Made by a program: the position numbers and the translations under genes. From contig NZ_JAAAKW010000017.1 in NCBI RefSeq assembly GCF_009905615.1, forward strand, positions 1 to 64,000: a stretch of DNA of 64,000 bases, in the 5' to 3' direction. Shown piece after piece: positions 25,633-33,495 of the stretch. The notes beneath the pieces were generated by a model, which was not told the origin of the DNA, made no database searches, and was given only the letters and a program-made list of their open reading frames with translations. Origin of the DNA: Pseudomonas sp. SLFW. GTDB lineage: Bacteria > Pseudomonadota > Gammaproteobacteria > Pseudomonadales > Pseudomonadaceae. Positions within the stretch are counted from its first letter, which is position 1. Every line of letters begins with the position of its first letter.

Positions 25633-26943
25633 ATGACCCCTCATTCATCAACCGTGAGCGCCGCCCCGGCCACTGCCCGACGAGGCCCGTGGAAAGAGAT
25701 CGTCGCCGCCAGCTTCGGCAATGCGCTGGAGTTCTACGACTTGCTGATCTACGGCTATTTCGCCGTGGTCATCGGCAAGCTGTTCTTCCCCTCGGACAAC
25801 GAAACCACCTCATTGCTATTGGCCGTCGGCTCCTTCGGGATTTCGTTCCTGATGCGTCCACTCGGCGCCATCGTGTTGGGCTCCTATGCCGACCGGGCAG
25901 GGCGCAAGGCCTCGCTGACCCTGTCGATTCTGATCATGCTGATCGGCACGGCCTTGATCACCTTCACCCCCTCGTACCAACAGATCGGCCTCGCCGCGCC
26001 CCTGCTGATCATTGTCGCCCGCATGCTCCAGGGCTTCTCTACCGGTGGCGAATTTGGCGCGGCGACGGCGTTCATGGTCGAGCACGCCGACGCCAGCCGT
26101 CGTGGCTTTTTCGCCAGTTGGCAACTGTCCACCCAAGGGCTGGCGACCGTGCTGGCTGCGGGCGTCAGCGCCTTGCTGAGCTATGTGCTGACCGACGCAC
26201 AGCTGAGCGATTGGGGCTGGCGCGTGGCGTTCGGTGTCGGGTTGCTCATCGGGCCGGTGGGTTTCTACATCCGCAGCCAGATCGAAGAGACACCGGATTT
26301 CCAGAAAGTCGCCGCCAAGGTGGAAGAGAAAACCCCGCTTCGGGATGTGCTGATCAAGGGCCGCGTCAGCCTGTTGTTGGCCATCGGCGTGGTCGCGGGC
26401 GCCACCGCGTTCAACTACGTGCACAAACTGTACATGCCGACCTACGCCCTGAAACAATTGAACATCGCGGCCACGTCGTCGTACCTGGGTGCGTTGGTCA
26501 CCGGCATCACGCTGATGATCATGGCGCCGGTGTTTGGCAGCCTGTCCGACCGTTACGGCCGCTTCCGGGTGCTGACCCTCGCGTTGCTGATCACCGGCCT
26601 GTCGTCCTATCCGATGTTCGTCTGGCTCAATCACTTCCCCAGCGTTTCGACGTTGCTGATGGTGCAGGCGGTGGTGGGCATTTTGATCGCCGCGTGCCTG
26701 GGGCCGATTCCCGCGATGCTCGCCGACATCTTCCCGACCCGCACCCGGGGCACGGGCCTGGCGCTGAGCTACAACTTTTCGGTGACGCTGTTCGGTGGCT
26801 TTGCGCCGCTGATCGTGACCTGGATGATCGACGCCACCGGCAGCAAGCTGGCCCCGAGTTTCTACGTGGTCGCCACCTCGTTGGTCAGCGTCATCGCCGT
26901 GATTCTGCTGGGGCGGCGCATGCGAAACAGCACGCCTGCCTGA
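25633..26943 (+). CDS. MFS transporter, metabolite:H+ symporter (MHS) type
   Basis: The 436-residue membrane protein has 12 predicted helices. It shows the MHS hallmarks: SFGNALEFYDLLIYGYFA near the start, the RPLGAIVLGSYADRAGRK loop between helices 2 and 3, and RMLQGFSTGGEFGAA. MHS carriers import organic acids, betaines, osmolytes or amino-acid derivatives with protons. The ATG at 25633 was chosen because GGAAG precedes it; an upstream TTG in the same frame lacks one. The deacylase gene follows by 82 bp on the same strand, so the substrate may be an N-acyl amino acid or similar compound hydrolysed by that enzyme. Confidence 0.9.
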   Translation: MTPHSSTVSAAPATARRGPWKEIVAASFGNALEFYDLLIYGYFAVVIGKLFFPSDNETTSLLLAVGSFGISFLMRPLGAIVLGSYADRAGRKASLTLSILIMLIGTALITFTPSYQQIGLAAPLLIIVARMLQGFSTGGEFGAATAFMVEHADASRRGFFASWQLSTQGLATVLAAGVSALLSYVLTDAQLSDWGWRVAFGVGLLIGPVGFYIRSQIEETPDFQKVAAKVEEKTPLRDVLIKGRVSLLLAIGVVAGATAFNYVHKLYMPTYALKQLNIAATSSYLGALVTGITLMIMAPVFGSLSDRYGRFRVLTLALLITGLSSYPMFVWLNHFPSVSTLLMVQAVVGILIAACLGPIPAMLADIFPTRTRGTGLALSYNFSVTLFGGFAPLIVTWMIDATGSKLAPSFYVVATSLVSVIAVILLGRRMRNSTPA

Positions 26944-27025
26944 TCCATCCTTTTCAACGAAGCACCTGTTGCCGCGCCTCGAATGAGCCCCGGCCTGCGT
27001 ATGCCATTGTCTGCTGGAGACTGAA

Positions 27026-28030
27026 ATGAAAACCCTTGAGCAAGTCCGCGCCGCCTTGAAACCGTACCCCGTCGAAGTCGAATTTCCGGACATCCGCCGT
27101 TGGCAGACCGGCACGGACGGCGTGGAGTACGTGCACAGTTTCGACAGCGGCGTGCCCGGCCCCCACGTGATGATCATGGCCCTGACCCATGGCAACGAAG
27201 TCAGTGGGGCGATCACCGTGGACGCGTTTCTGAAGCGTGAACTGCGCCCGGTGCGTGGGCGCCTGACATTGGCGTTCGGCAATGTCGAGGCGTACCACCG
27301 CTTCGATCCGCAGAACATCGACGCGACCCGTTATCTGGACGAGGACATGAACCGGGTCTGGCTGACGGACAAGCTGGACGGTGATCTGGACTCGGTTGAA
27401 CTGCGCCGGGCGCGGCAGTTGCGCCCGGTGGTGGAGACAGTCGATCTGTTGCTCGACATTCATTCGATGCACGAAGAAGCGCCGCCGGTGATGATGTGCG
27501 GCGCGCAATCCAAGGGTCTGGATTTCGCGGCGACCTTGGGCGTGCCGCAAACCGTGGTGGTGGATGCAGGGCACGCCAATGGCCGTCGCCTGCGTGATTT
27601 TGGCGGGTTTGACGACCCGGCCAGCGCGAAGAACGCGTTGTTGATCGAGACCGGGCAGCATTTTTCCCGACGCAGCCGGGAGGTGGCGCTGGACACCGCA
27701 GCGCGTTTTCTGGTGACGACGGGGGCGGTGAAGGAGGAGGACGTCGCGGAGTTCATTCGCCCGGCTGCCTCACAGCCGCAACGCTTTCTGGAGGTCACCA
27801 GCCCGGTGGTCGCCCGCAGCATGGCCTTCTCGTTTGCCGAGGATTTTCATGGGCTGGAAGTCATCGAAAAGGCCGGGACCGTGATCGCCCACGACGGCGA
27901 CACCCCCATCGTCACTCCCCACGACCACTGCGTGCTGGTGCAGCCGTCGCTGCGCCACCTCGGGGTGGGTGTGACCGTGGTGCGGTTGGCCAGGATCCTG
28001 GACGTCAACCCGCGCCAATTGTCGTTCTGA
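27026..28030 (+). CDS. Succinylglutamate desuccinylase/aspartoacylase family deacylase
   Basis: The 334-residue zinc hydrolase has metal ligands in LTHGNEVSG (His and Glu) and in LLLDIHSMHEEAPP (His). Both are typical of the carboxypeptidase-like AstE/AspA fold. A C-terminal beta domain follows from ~residue 250 and ends DVNPRQLSF. Family enzymes remove acyl groups from N-acyl amino acids or open related amides. It lies behind an MHS transporter in what looks like a two-gene unit. No arginine-succinyltransferase genes are near, so this is not the ast pathway. The ATG follows GGAGA. Confidence 0.85.
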   Translation: MKTLEQVRAALKPYPVEVEFPDIRRWQTGTDGVEYVHSFDSGVPGPHVMIMALTHGNEVSGAITVDAFLKRELRPVRGRLTLAFGNVEAYHRFDPQNIDATRYLDEDMNRVWLTDKLDGDLDSVELRRARQLRPVVETVDLLLDIHSMHEEAPPVMMCGAQSKGLDFAATLGVPQTVVVDAGHANGRRLRDFGGFDDPASAKNALLIETGQHFSRRSREVALDTAARFLVTTGAVKEEDVAEFIRPAASQPQRFLEVTSPVVARSMAFSFAEDFHGLEVIEKAGTVIAHDGDTPIVTPHDHCVLVQPSLRHLGVGVTVVRLARILDVNPRQLSF

Positions 28031-28466
28031 GTCCCATCGCGGACCGGATCTTCAAACCTGTGGAAGCGTCACACCGCGGCACTTGCGGTCTGGCGCCGAC
28101 TCAACCTGTGGGAGCGAATTCATTCGCGAAAGCGGCATTTCAGGCGATAGAGATGTGTCGCCTGTCCCGGAAATTCGCGAATAAATTCGCTCCCACAGGA
28201 GTTCTGCGTCGCCGCGACATTTACGGTCTGGCACCGACTCAATCCACAGAAACCCTGCGTCGCCGCGGCACTTGCGGTCTGACGGCGACTCAGGTTGTTT
28301 GGCGTTCGCCAGTCGATCAAGGCTGAATGCCTTGAAGGGGTTCGCTCAGACGCTGACGAAACCTGAAAAGGCGCCAGGCGAGGTCTGAGGCCAGAACGGG
28401 TATGATGCGCGGGTTCGGCGTTTGAACGCCATCGCCGCGCAGCCTTCACCCTGACCCAGGATTGCC
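28031..28466. other. Gene-free interval with REPIN and short direct repeats
   Basis: It contains a REPIN (28105-28199) flanked by three copies of a ~33-bp sequence related to CCGCGGCACTTGCGGTCTGG at 28071, 28211 and 28254. The last 180 bp form the upstream region of the acetyltransferase gene. No coding sequence is apparent. Confidence 0.5.
28071..28286. repeat. Three ~33-bp direct repeats around a REPIN
   Basis: CGGCACTTGCGGTCTGGCGC-CGACTCA at ~28074, CGACATTTACGGTCTGGCAC-CGACTCA at ~28214 and CGGCACTTGCGGTCTGACGG-CGACTCA at ~28258 are clearly related. A REPIN sits between copies 1 and 2 (28105-28199). They look like repeat units left by REP-associated duplication. Confidence 0.6.
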
Positions 28467-29147
28467 ATGTTCACCCTGACACGCCTCGAAAATACGCCAC
28501 CCGAATCCATCGACAGCCAGATCATGCAGATGGTGGTCGATTACGTCACTGACATCAGCATGGTCGGCATCGCGCCGAGCAACCCGTTGTATCCGCTGTA
28601 TCAATTCGGGGTGGGCCATGAGGTGCATCAATATTTGCAGGCCATGGACGGTTCCCGTGGCTTTCCCGTCGAACTGATCGTGGCGCTGGACGACGAAGAT
28701 CCGTCAGTCGTGTCGGGATTCCTGCTGTACCTCCCGGTGCAGGGCGATGCCGACGCCTGTTCGGTGGCGTACATGGCGGTGAAGGCCGACCAGCGCCGTC
28801 TCGGCATTGCCCGTGGCATGGTGCAGAAAATGCTGGCGCGCTACCCGCACGCCGAACTCGCGTGTTTCGTCGGGAGGGTGCCGTATTTCGAAGCGATGGG
28901 GTTTCAGGTGCTGGGCGCACGCGGCCCGCAAGTGCTGATGAACACCCGCGATCACCAGACCGAAGGCCTGCTGGGCGTGATCGACACAATGCCGATCTAC
29001 CAATCTGTCGAGGTGCGGCAGATCCATGCCTATTTGCTGAAGCAACACGGAAAACGGGCGATGACCGACGCCGAGAAACAGCGCGACCTGCAGTTGGACC
29101 AAATGACGCGGCAGGCGCGGGTGTTTGTACAGGAGCGACTGGCCTGA
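28467..29147 (+). CDS. GNAT-family N-acetyltransferase
   Basis: The 226-residue protein has the acetyl-CoA-binding motif region VKADQRRLGIARGMVQKMLA (~residues 110-130), followed by VPYFEAMGFQVLG, standard for GNAT enzymes. A long N-terminal segment (residues 1-60) and a charged C-terminal helix (AEKQRDLQLDQMTRQA) extend the fold. The acceptor is not predictable. It stands alone, with a REP-like element downstream. Confidence 0.8.
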   Translation: MFTLTRLENTPPESIDSQIMQMVVDYVTDISMVGIAPSNPLYPLYQFGVGHEVHQYLQAMDGSRGFPVELIVALDDEDPSVVSGFLLYLPVQGDADACSVAYMAVKADQRRLGIARGMVQKMLARYPHAELACFVGRVPYFEAMGFQVLGARGPQVLMNTRDHQTEGLLGVIDTMPIYQSVEVRQIHAYLLKQHGKRAMTDAEKQRDLQLDQMTRQARVFVQERLA

Positions 29148-29159
29148 TACGCGGATGCT

Positions 29160-29226
29160 TGCGTTGCAGCCTGGCTTGCCAGCGTGGCGATCTCTAAGAC
29201 CCCATCGCCAGCAAGCCGTGAGGCTA
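29160..29226. repeat. REP-like inverted repeat (GGCTTGCCAGC family)
   Basis: GGCTTGCCAGCGTGGCG is mirrored by CGCCAGCAAGCC about 25 bases later. This fifth repeat family lies between the convergent acetyltransferase and methyltransferase genes and may act as a terminator. Confidence 0.55.
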
Positions 29227-29826
29227 CGGCCGCACCTGCTCATCCAGATCAATCCCACCCGGCTGCCGGCTCCACATCTCCAGCAAAAAATCCTGCTCTT
29301 CATGCTGCAATGTGCGTGGCATCTTCAGGTGCTGATCAAGCAGACCATGGGCCTCGCGACCCTCCATCGGGCAACCGTCGATGGGGTGCAGCCAATGACA
29401 GGCCAGCACGGCGCCGTCCGGCGTCAGATGGGCAACGATCTTTTCGATGACTTGCACAAACAACGCAGGCGCCAGGTAATACGCCCACTCGCTGACGACG
29501 ATCAGATCGAACGTTCCCTCGGGCCAATCCTCCGGCAGGCACCCTTCGATCACCGTCGAGCGAGCGAAGGGCCTCAAGCGTTTACGCGCCAATTCCACCG
29601 CCCGGGCGCTCATGTCCATGCATACCAGCTCATCGCATCGCTGGGCCAGACGCAGGCTCAGCTCGCCATTGGCGCAGCCCGGCTCAAAAATCCGCTCATA
29701 GCGTTGACGGGGCAGGGCGGCGAGGGTCAGGTCGCGTTTGCGCTGTTCGTACCAGCGGGTGCGAAAGGCCCACGGGTCATCGCTGTCGGCAAACAGTTCA
29801 TCGAAGTAATCAGCAGGCAGGCTCAC
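29224..29826 (-). CDS. Class I SAM-dependent methyltransferase
   Basis: The 200-residue enzyme has motif I IFEPGCANGELSLRL (~residues 45-60), a following acidic loop (VCMDMS), and LIVVSEWAYYLAP in the motif-IV position, as in NodS-like N-methyltransferases. Translation starts at GTG, overlapping the stop of the PIG-L gene as GTGA, so the two are translationally coupled. It is the third gene of an operon with an acyl-CoA dehydrogenase and a PIG-L deacetylase. The set looks like tailoring steps for a small amino-sugar or aminoacyl-type metabolite, but the product is unknown. Confidence 0.87.
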   Translation of the reverse strand: MSLPADYFDELFADSDDPWAFRTRWYEQRKRDLTLAALPRQRYERIFEPGCANGELSLRLAQRCDELVCMDMSARAVELARKRLRPFARSTVIEGCLPEDWPEGTFDLIVVSEWAYYLAPALFVQVIEKIVAHLTPDGAVLACHWLHPIDGCPMEGREAHGLLDQHLKMPRTLQHEEQDFLLEMWSRQPGGIDLDEQVRP

Positions 29827-30590
29827 AGAAACACCAGTTCGAAGGGCTGGAGCAAACGGTCCAGGGTCACGGCGTCCAGCACGGGCAGGGCGCCGGTGCT
29901 GGTGTCAGTTTGCAGCTGGCTGGCGTGAGAGGTGATGGCGCGGCGTTTGCGCGCCAACTGTTCGTCGCCGAGCATCAGCTTGCGCGCTTGTTCCCACGGA
30001 ATGCGCGGGTCGTTGGGTTCGGCCCAGTGCCAGGCCCAGATCGGTACTTCCACCAGCGTTGCGCCGGTGCTGGCGGCGGCTTGGGCAGCGCAATGGCCGA
30101 CGGCTTCGTGATCGCAGTGGCCGTCGTGGCGCCAGGTGCTGAGCAACACGTCGCTGGGGCGCAAGTCCTCGCTCAGCAGCGCGATCAACGCTTCGGAGCC
30201 TTCGGCCACGCCGCCATCGACGAGGCTCAGGCGATGCCAACTCAGGCGAGACACATCAAGGCCCAGCGCGGCGACCGCGTACTCGCTTTCGAGACGACGC
30301 TGCGCGCGAAGCCGCGCCTGCGGCCACTGTGACGAGCCGGGATGACTGCCTTCGCCATCGGTGACCGAAATCAGCTGAATCTCCTGTTCCCGACCGGCCA
30401 TCGCCATCGCCGCCAGCAATCCGCCGCAGGCCAGCACTTCATCGTCCGGGTGAGGGGCCAGCACCACCAGCCGTGAACCCGGCGGCACCAGCGCTTCGAG
30501 ACTGATGACCTGGGCGCCGCGCAAGGCGGTGCTGTCTTGCCATTGGCTCAAGGGCGTGCCCGCGACGCCAAAAGGTTGCGCCTGACTCAT
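29823..30590 (-). CDS. PIG-L family deacetylase
   Basis: The 255-residue hydrolase has the zinc motif LAPHPDDEVLACGG (~residues 48-61) and the second metal/catalytic region HDGHCDHEAVG (~residue 155). PIG-L (LmbE) enzymes remove acetyl groups from N-acetylglucosamine-type substrates. The ATG at 30590 overlaps the stop of the acyl-CoA dehydrogenase gene as ATGA, with GAGG nine bases upstream; an earlier in-frame start is less likely. Coupling on both sides (ATGA before, GTGA after) points to a fixed three-gene unit. Confidence 0.9.
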   Translation of the reverse strand: MSQAQPFGVAGTPLSQWQDSTALRGAQVISLEALVPPGSRLVVLAPHPDDEVLACGGLLAAMAMAGREQEIQLISVTDGEGSHPGSSQWPQARLRAQRRLESEYAVAALGLDVSRLSWHRLSLVDGGVAEGSEALIALLSEDLRPSDVLLSTWRHDGHCDHEAVGHCAAQAAASTGATLVEVPIWAWHWAEPNDPRIPWEQARKLMLGDEQLARKRRAITSHASQLQTDTSTGALPVLDAVTLDRLLQPFELVFL

Positions 30591-31618
30591 AACGACCAAT
30601 CCTCCGTTTCCCGTGCGGCAAGCAGTTCGCCCAGTTGCGCCAGATCACGCTCGGCATGGCTTTGACGAATGAACACCGGCAGGTCCACGGCCAGACGGGC
30701 GAACTGCGGATCGCGACAGAACGGCGTCGCCCCCAGTGCGCGGCCCACATGCCGACAGACGTGCTCGACCGCCATTTCGACCTGTGCCCGCACCCGTTGC
30801 ACCGACAGACGCGCGTCAGCTTCAGGGTGGGCGTCGATCCACGCCGCGCAAGCGTGCAACGCTGCCGATGCCCCATGCAGCGCAGCGTCTACCGAGCCAA
30901 GGTGCGCATCTGCATGGGGATCGGGCCGACCCTGTTGTCGCTGTCGATGAAGCGTTCGTGCGAGGGAAGCCGCTGCTCCGTACCACGCAGCCGCGATGCC
31001 AGCGCCGCCTTGCCAGAAGCCGGGGCGCGACAGGTAGGCGCCCGATTCACCGACGCAATGCCCGACAGCGCTGTCGAAATGCACATCCACGCTGGCGGTG
31101 GTGGCCATGCCAACGGCCTGCCAGGCTTGTGCGTCGATGGTGATGCCAGGCTGATCGAGTCGAACGGCCACCAGTTGCGGCTGGTCATCGGCGGTCCAGG
31201 CGGTGATCAGCGCGTAGTCAATCTGCTGCGCGCCGGAACACCAGGCTTTGCGGCCATTCAGGCGAACCTCATCGCCATTCCGTGCACTGACCCCGACTCG
31301 CGCCGAGGGCGGCTCAGCGGCCCACACGCCCCAGATGCCCGGCTCGGTAAACGGTGCGCACGCCAGTTCCTGCAAGATGGCCAAGGCATCGGTGTGACCT
31401 TCGTACAGCTTGAGCAGTGCCAGATCGATGCCGCCGACCGCCGCTAATTGCTGCCAGCGCAGCAGGGTTTGCCCGCTTCCCGGCACCGGCAAGCGATCCA
31501 GCCCGCGCTCGATGCACAGCGTCATGGCCTCGCGCAGGTGGTCATCGATCATCGGCACGTTGGGACGGCGGGCGAAATCCGCCAGCACCGCGTCAATGCC
31601 TTGTGCGTCATGGCCCAT
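30587..31618 (-). CDS. Acyl-CoA dehydrogenase-like flavoprotein
   Basis: The 343-residue protein has middle and C-terminal domain features of the family: GSGQTLLRWQQLAAVGG, TEPGIWGVWAAEPP, LNGRKAWCSGAQQIDYALI, and a four-helix C-terminal bundle ending FIRQSHAERDLAQLG. It is shorter than the usual ~380 residues, mainly at the N terminus. Such proteins oxidise acyl thioesters or act as flavin monooxygenase-like enzymes. It is the first gene of the operon with PIG-L and methyltransferase. This gene set, with a GT2 glycosyltransferase, occurs together in other proteobacteria; here the GT2 gene lies 3.3 kb away at 34910. Confidence 0.85.
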   Translation of the reverse strand: MGHDAQGIDAVLADFARRPNVPMIDDHLREAMTLCIERGLDRLPVPGSGQTLLRWQQLAAVGGIDLALLKLYEGHTDALAILQELACAPFTEPGIWGVWAAEPPSARVGVSARNGDEVRLNGRKAWCSGAQQIDYALITAWTADDQPQLVAVRLDQPGITIDAQAWQAVGMATTASVDVHFDSAVGHCVGESGAYLSRPGFWQGGAGIAAAWYGAAASLARTLHRQRQQGRPDPHADAHLGSVDAALHGASAALHACAAWIDAHPEADARLSVQRVRAQVEMAVEHVCRHVGRALGATPFCRDPQFARLAVDLPVFIRQSHAERDLAQLGELLAARETEDWSL

Positions 31619-31847
31619 GGGTTGCGTGCTCCCGTTGTTATTCTGGCCGGCACGTTCTGCGCAGGCTGCGTATGGGATTCGGCACTCCGGGCGGCTGGGG
31701 GTTCAAACAATTTGCGGGCCCTGGCGGGTCGGTCGCCGTGCGCGCGGCGGTGTGCTGCGAGTTCTTCAGGGCCTGCGCGGTTTTGTCGCACCCGACAGTC
31801 CGGCGCCGAAACGTGTGTGCGGGGGCAACGATGTAGAATGGCGCCCC

Positions 31848-32225
31848 ATGAAATTCGTCCGAACCCATCAATCGCTCATTGCCTGGATGCTGTATGGCTT
31901 CATCCTGTTCAGTGGGCTTGTGTGCAGCCTGAGCCACGGCCAGATGCTGCGGGCGTTCAATCAGACGAATCCCGGCGTGGACTGCAGCGAGCAGCACGGT
32001 CTGTCCGGGCACATGGACATGGCGCAGATGGGCGAGCATGCCCAACTCATGAAGCTGTCCATGGCCGACTGTGCCTTTGCGGGGACGCTGGCGCTGTCGC
32101 TGGTATTTTTCATTGGCCTCGGCTGGATGGCGCGAAGCCGGCGCAAGCTCATTCCCCGTTCTGATTACCTGCTGCGCAAACCACCCCGACATTGCCTCCC
32201 CGGATTGTCGCCTCAGGCACCCTGA
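31848..32225 (+). CDS. DUF2946-type membrane protein of the copper operon
   Basis: The 125-residue protein has an N-terminal membrane helix (SLIAWMLYGFILFSGLVCSL), a His/Met-rich loop (SHGQ, EQHGLSGHMDMAQMGEHAQ), and a second helix (FAGTLALSLVFFIGLGWMA). DUF2946 proteins in Pseudomonas accompany SCO and PCuAC copper chaperones. The His/Met loop facing the periplasm suits copper handling. Homology begins at the ATG at 31848, though the frame is open far upstream. It is followed by the SCO gene and probably shares its message. Confidence 0.75.
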   Translation: MKFVRTHQSLIAWMLYGFILFSGLVCSLSHGQMLRAFNQTNPGVDCSEQHGLSGHMDMAQMGEHAQLMKLSMADCAFAGTLALSLVFFIGLGWMARSRRKLIPRSDYLLRKPPRHCLPGLSPQAP

Positions 32226-32337
32226 ACCGGCGTGCCATACTCGCGTACCGATGGGTGTCGCCCGTTATGCCAACAGGCATTCGCAGAGGGCGATCAAAGG
32301 CTGGCGCCAACGCTGGCCGCTTCAGAGAGTTTGTCAG

Positions 32338-32946
32338 ATGAATGATTTATTGACCCGCCGTCAGGTGATGACCGGCATGGGCATTCTGGGCCTGGGCCTG
32401 CTCGCGGGCTGTGACGGTTCGACCACCGCCCTGGATTTCAAGTACGGCAAGGACCTGAGCAACAAGATCATGGGCCGTACCTTCAAGCTCACCGACACCC
32501 AGGGCGAAACCAAGACCCTGTCCAGCTTTCGCGGGCTGATGCCGGTGGTGTTCTTCGGCTTTACCCAGTGCCCGTCGGTCTGTCCAACGGCCCTGGCCCG
32601 AGCGGCTCAGGCCAAGAAGATGATGGGCGAGGAAGGCAAGATCATGCAGGTGATCTTCATCAGCATCGACCCTGAACGGGACACGCCGGAAATCCTCGAC
32701 GCTTACGTCAAGCAGTTCGACCCGAGCTTCGTCGCCTTGCGTGGCACGCTGGAGCAAACGCAGCAGGTCGCCAAGGAATTCGGCGTGTTCTATGAAAAAG
32801 TGCCGATCGGCGACACGTACACCATGTCCCATTCCGCCACCAGTTATGTGTTCGACACCCGAGGCAATTTGCGCCTGGGCCTCGGTCCTTCGCTGACCGC
32901 CAAGCAATGTGCCGAAGACTTGCTCACTGTCATGGAGGTCTGCTGA
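32338..32946 (+). CDS. SCO1/SenC family copper chaperone (thioredoxin fold)
   Basis: The 202-residue protein has an N-terminal lipoprotein-like or Tat-like signal (RRQVMTGMGILGLGLLAGC, Cys in a lipobox). The copper site is CPSVCP (CxxxC) in FFGFTQCPSVCPTAL near residue 80, with the third ligand His in TMSHSATSYVFD near residue 165. SCO proteins load the CuA centre of cytochrome c oxidase or protect against thiol stress. It starts after GAGAG. Its stop overlaps the start of the PCuAC gene by one base, so the two are coupled. Confidence 0.92.
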   Translation: MNDLLTRRQVMTGMGILGLGLLAGCDGSTTALDFKYGKDLSNKIMGRTFKLTDTQGETKTLSSFRGLMPVVFFGFTQCPSVCPTALARAAQAKKMMGEEGKIMQVIFISIDPERDTPEILDAYVKQFDPSFVALRGTLEQTQQVAKEFGVFYEKVPIGDTYTMSHSATSYVFDTRGNLRLGLGPSLTAKQCAEDLLTVMEVC

Positions 32947-33437
32947 TGACCGCTCTGTTTCGTATTCCGGCCCTGCGCCGCGTGCTCGCTGTCTCTTTGC
33001 TGGCGGGCATTAGCCTGTCGGCGGTGGCAGAAACCAAGGTAGAAGACGCGTGGGTCCGCACCAGCGTGCCGGGCCAGCCGTCCTCCGGCGCGTTCATGCG
33101 CATCACCGCAGACAGCGACAGCAAGCTGTTAAGCGTCGCGTCACCGGCGGCGACTCACGTGCAAGTCCACGAGATGAGCATGACCAACGACGTCATGCGC
33201 ATGGGGCCCGTGGACTCGGTGCCGCTGCCAGCGGGCAAGACCGTGGCGCTGGAGCCGAACGGCTACCACGTCATGCTCATGGGGCTGGTGGGGCAGATCA
33301 AGGAAGGGGACCACGTGCCGCTGACGCTCACCATCGAAAACGCCAAGGGTGAGCGCGAGACTGTACAGGTCGATGCCCCGGCGAAATCGATGGCCGAGAG
33401 CATGGACATGGGCCACGACCACGGCGACAGCCATTGA
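32946..33437 (+). CDS. PCu(A)C-type periplasmic copper chaperone
   Basis: The 163-residue protein has a signal peptide (cleavage near AVAETK) and the exact PCuAC copper motif: His in VHEMS, ten residues to Met, 21 residues to HVM (H-X10-M-X21-H-X-M). The tail ends MDMGHDHGDSH, an additional His/Met-rich copper-binding extension. It delivers Cu(I) to cytochrome oxidase CuA together with SCO. A terminator-like hairpin follows the stop codon. Confidence 0.92.
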   Translation: MTALFRIPALRRVLAVSLLAGISLSAVAETKVEDAWVRTSVPGQPSSGAFMRITADSDSKLLSVASPAATHVQVHEMSMTNDVMRMGPVDSVPLPAGKTVALEPNGYHVMLMGLVGQIKEGDHVPLTLTIENAKGERETVQVDAPAKSMAESMDMGHDHGDSH

Positions 33438-33449
33438 CCTGAGGAAGCG

Positions 33450-33476
33450 CGCCGGCCGCAATGGCCGGCGTTCCTT
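33450..33476 (+). terminator. Rho-independent terminator-like hairpin after the copper operon
   Basis: CGCCGGCC (33450-33457) and GGCCGGCG (33463-33470) form a perfect 8-bp stem with a 5-base loop, followed by TTCCTT. It lies between the convergent PCuAC and NRAMP genes and could serve both. Confidence 0.55.
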
Positions 33477-33495
33477 GTACCTCGCGTGTCAAATG

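Noticed and set aside
25816..27318. 500-residue minus-strand frame opposite the MFS and deacylase genes
   Set aside because: Same shadow composition, and it covers two real genes and their gap.
27026..28030. Deacylase as AstE of the arginine succinyltransferase pathway
   Set aside because: None of the other ast genes is present; only the family can be stated.
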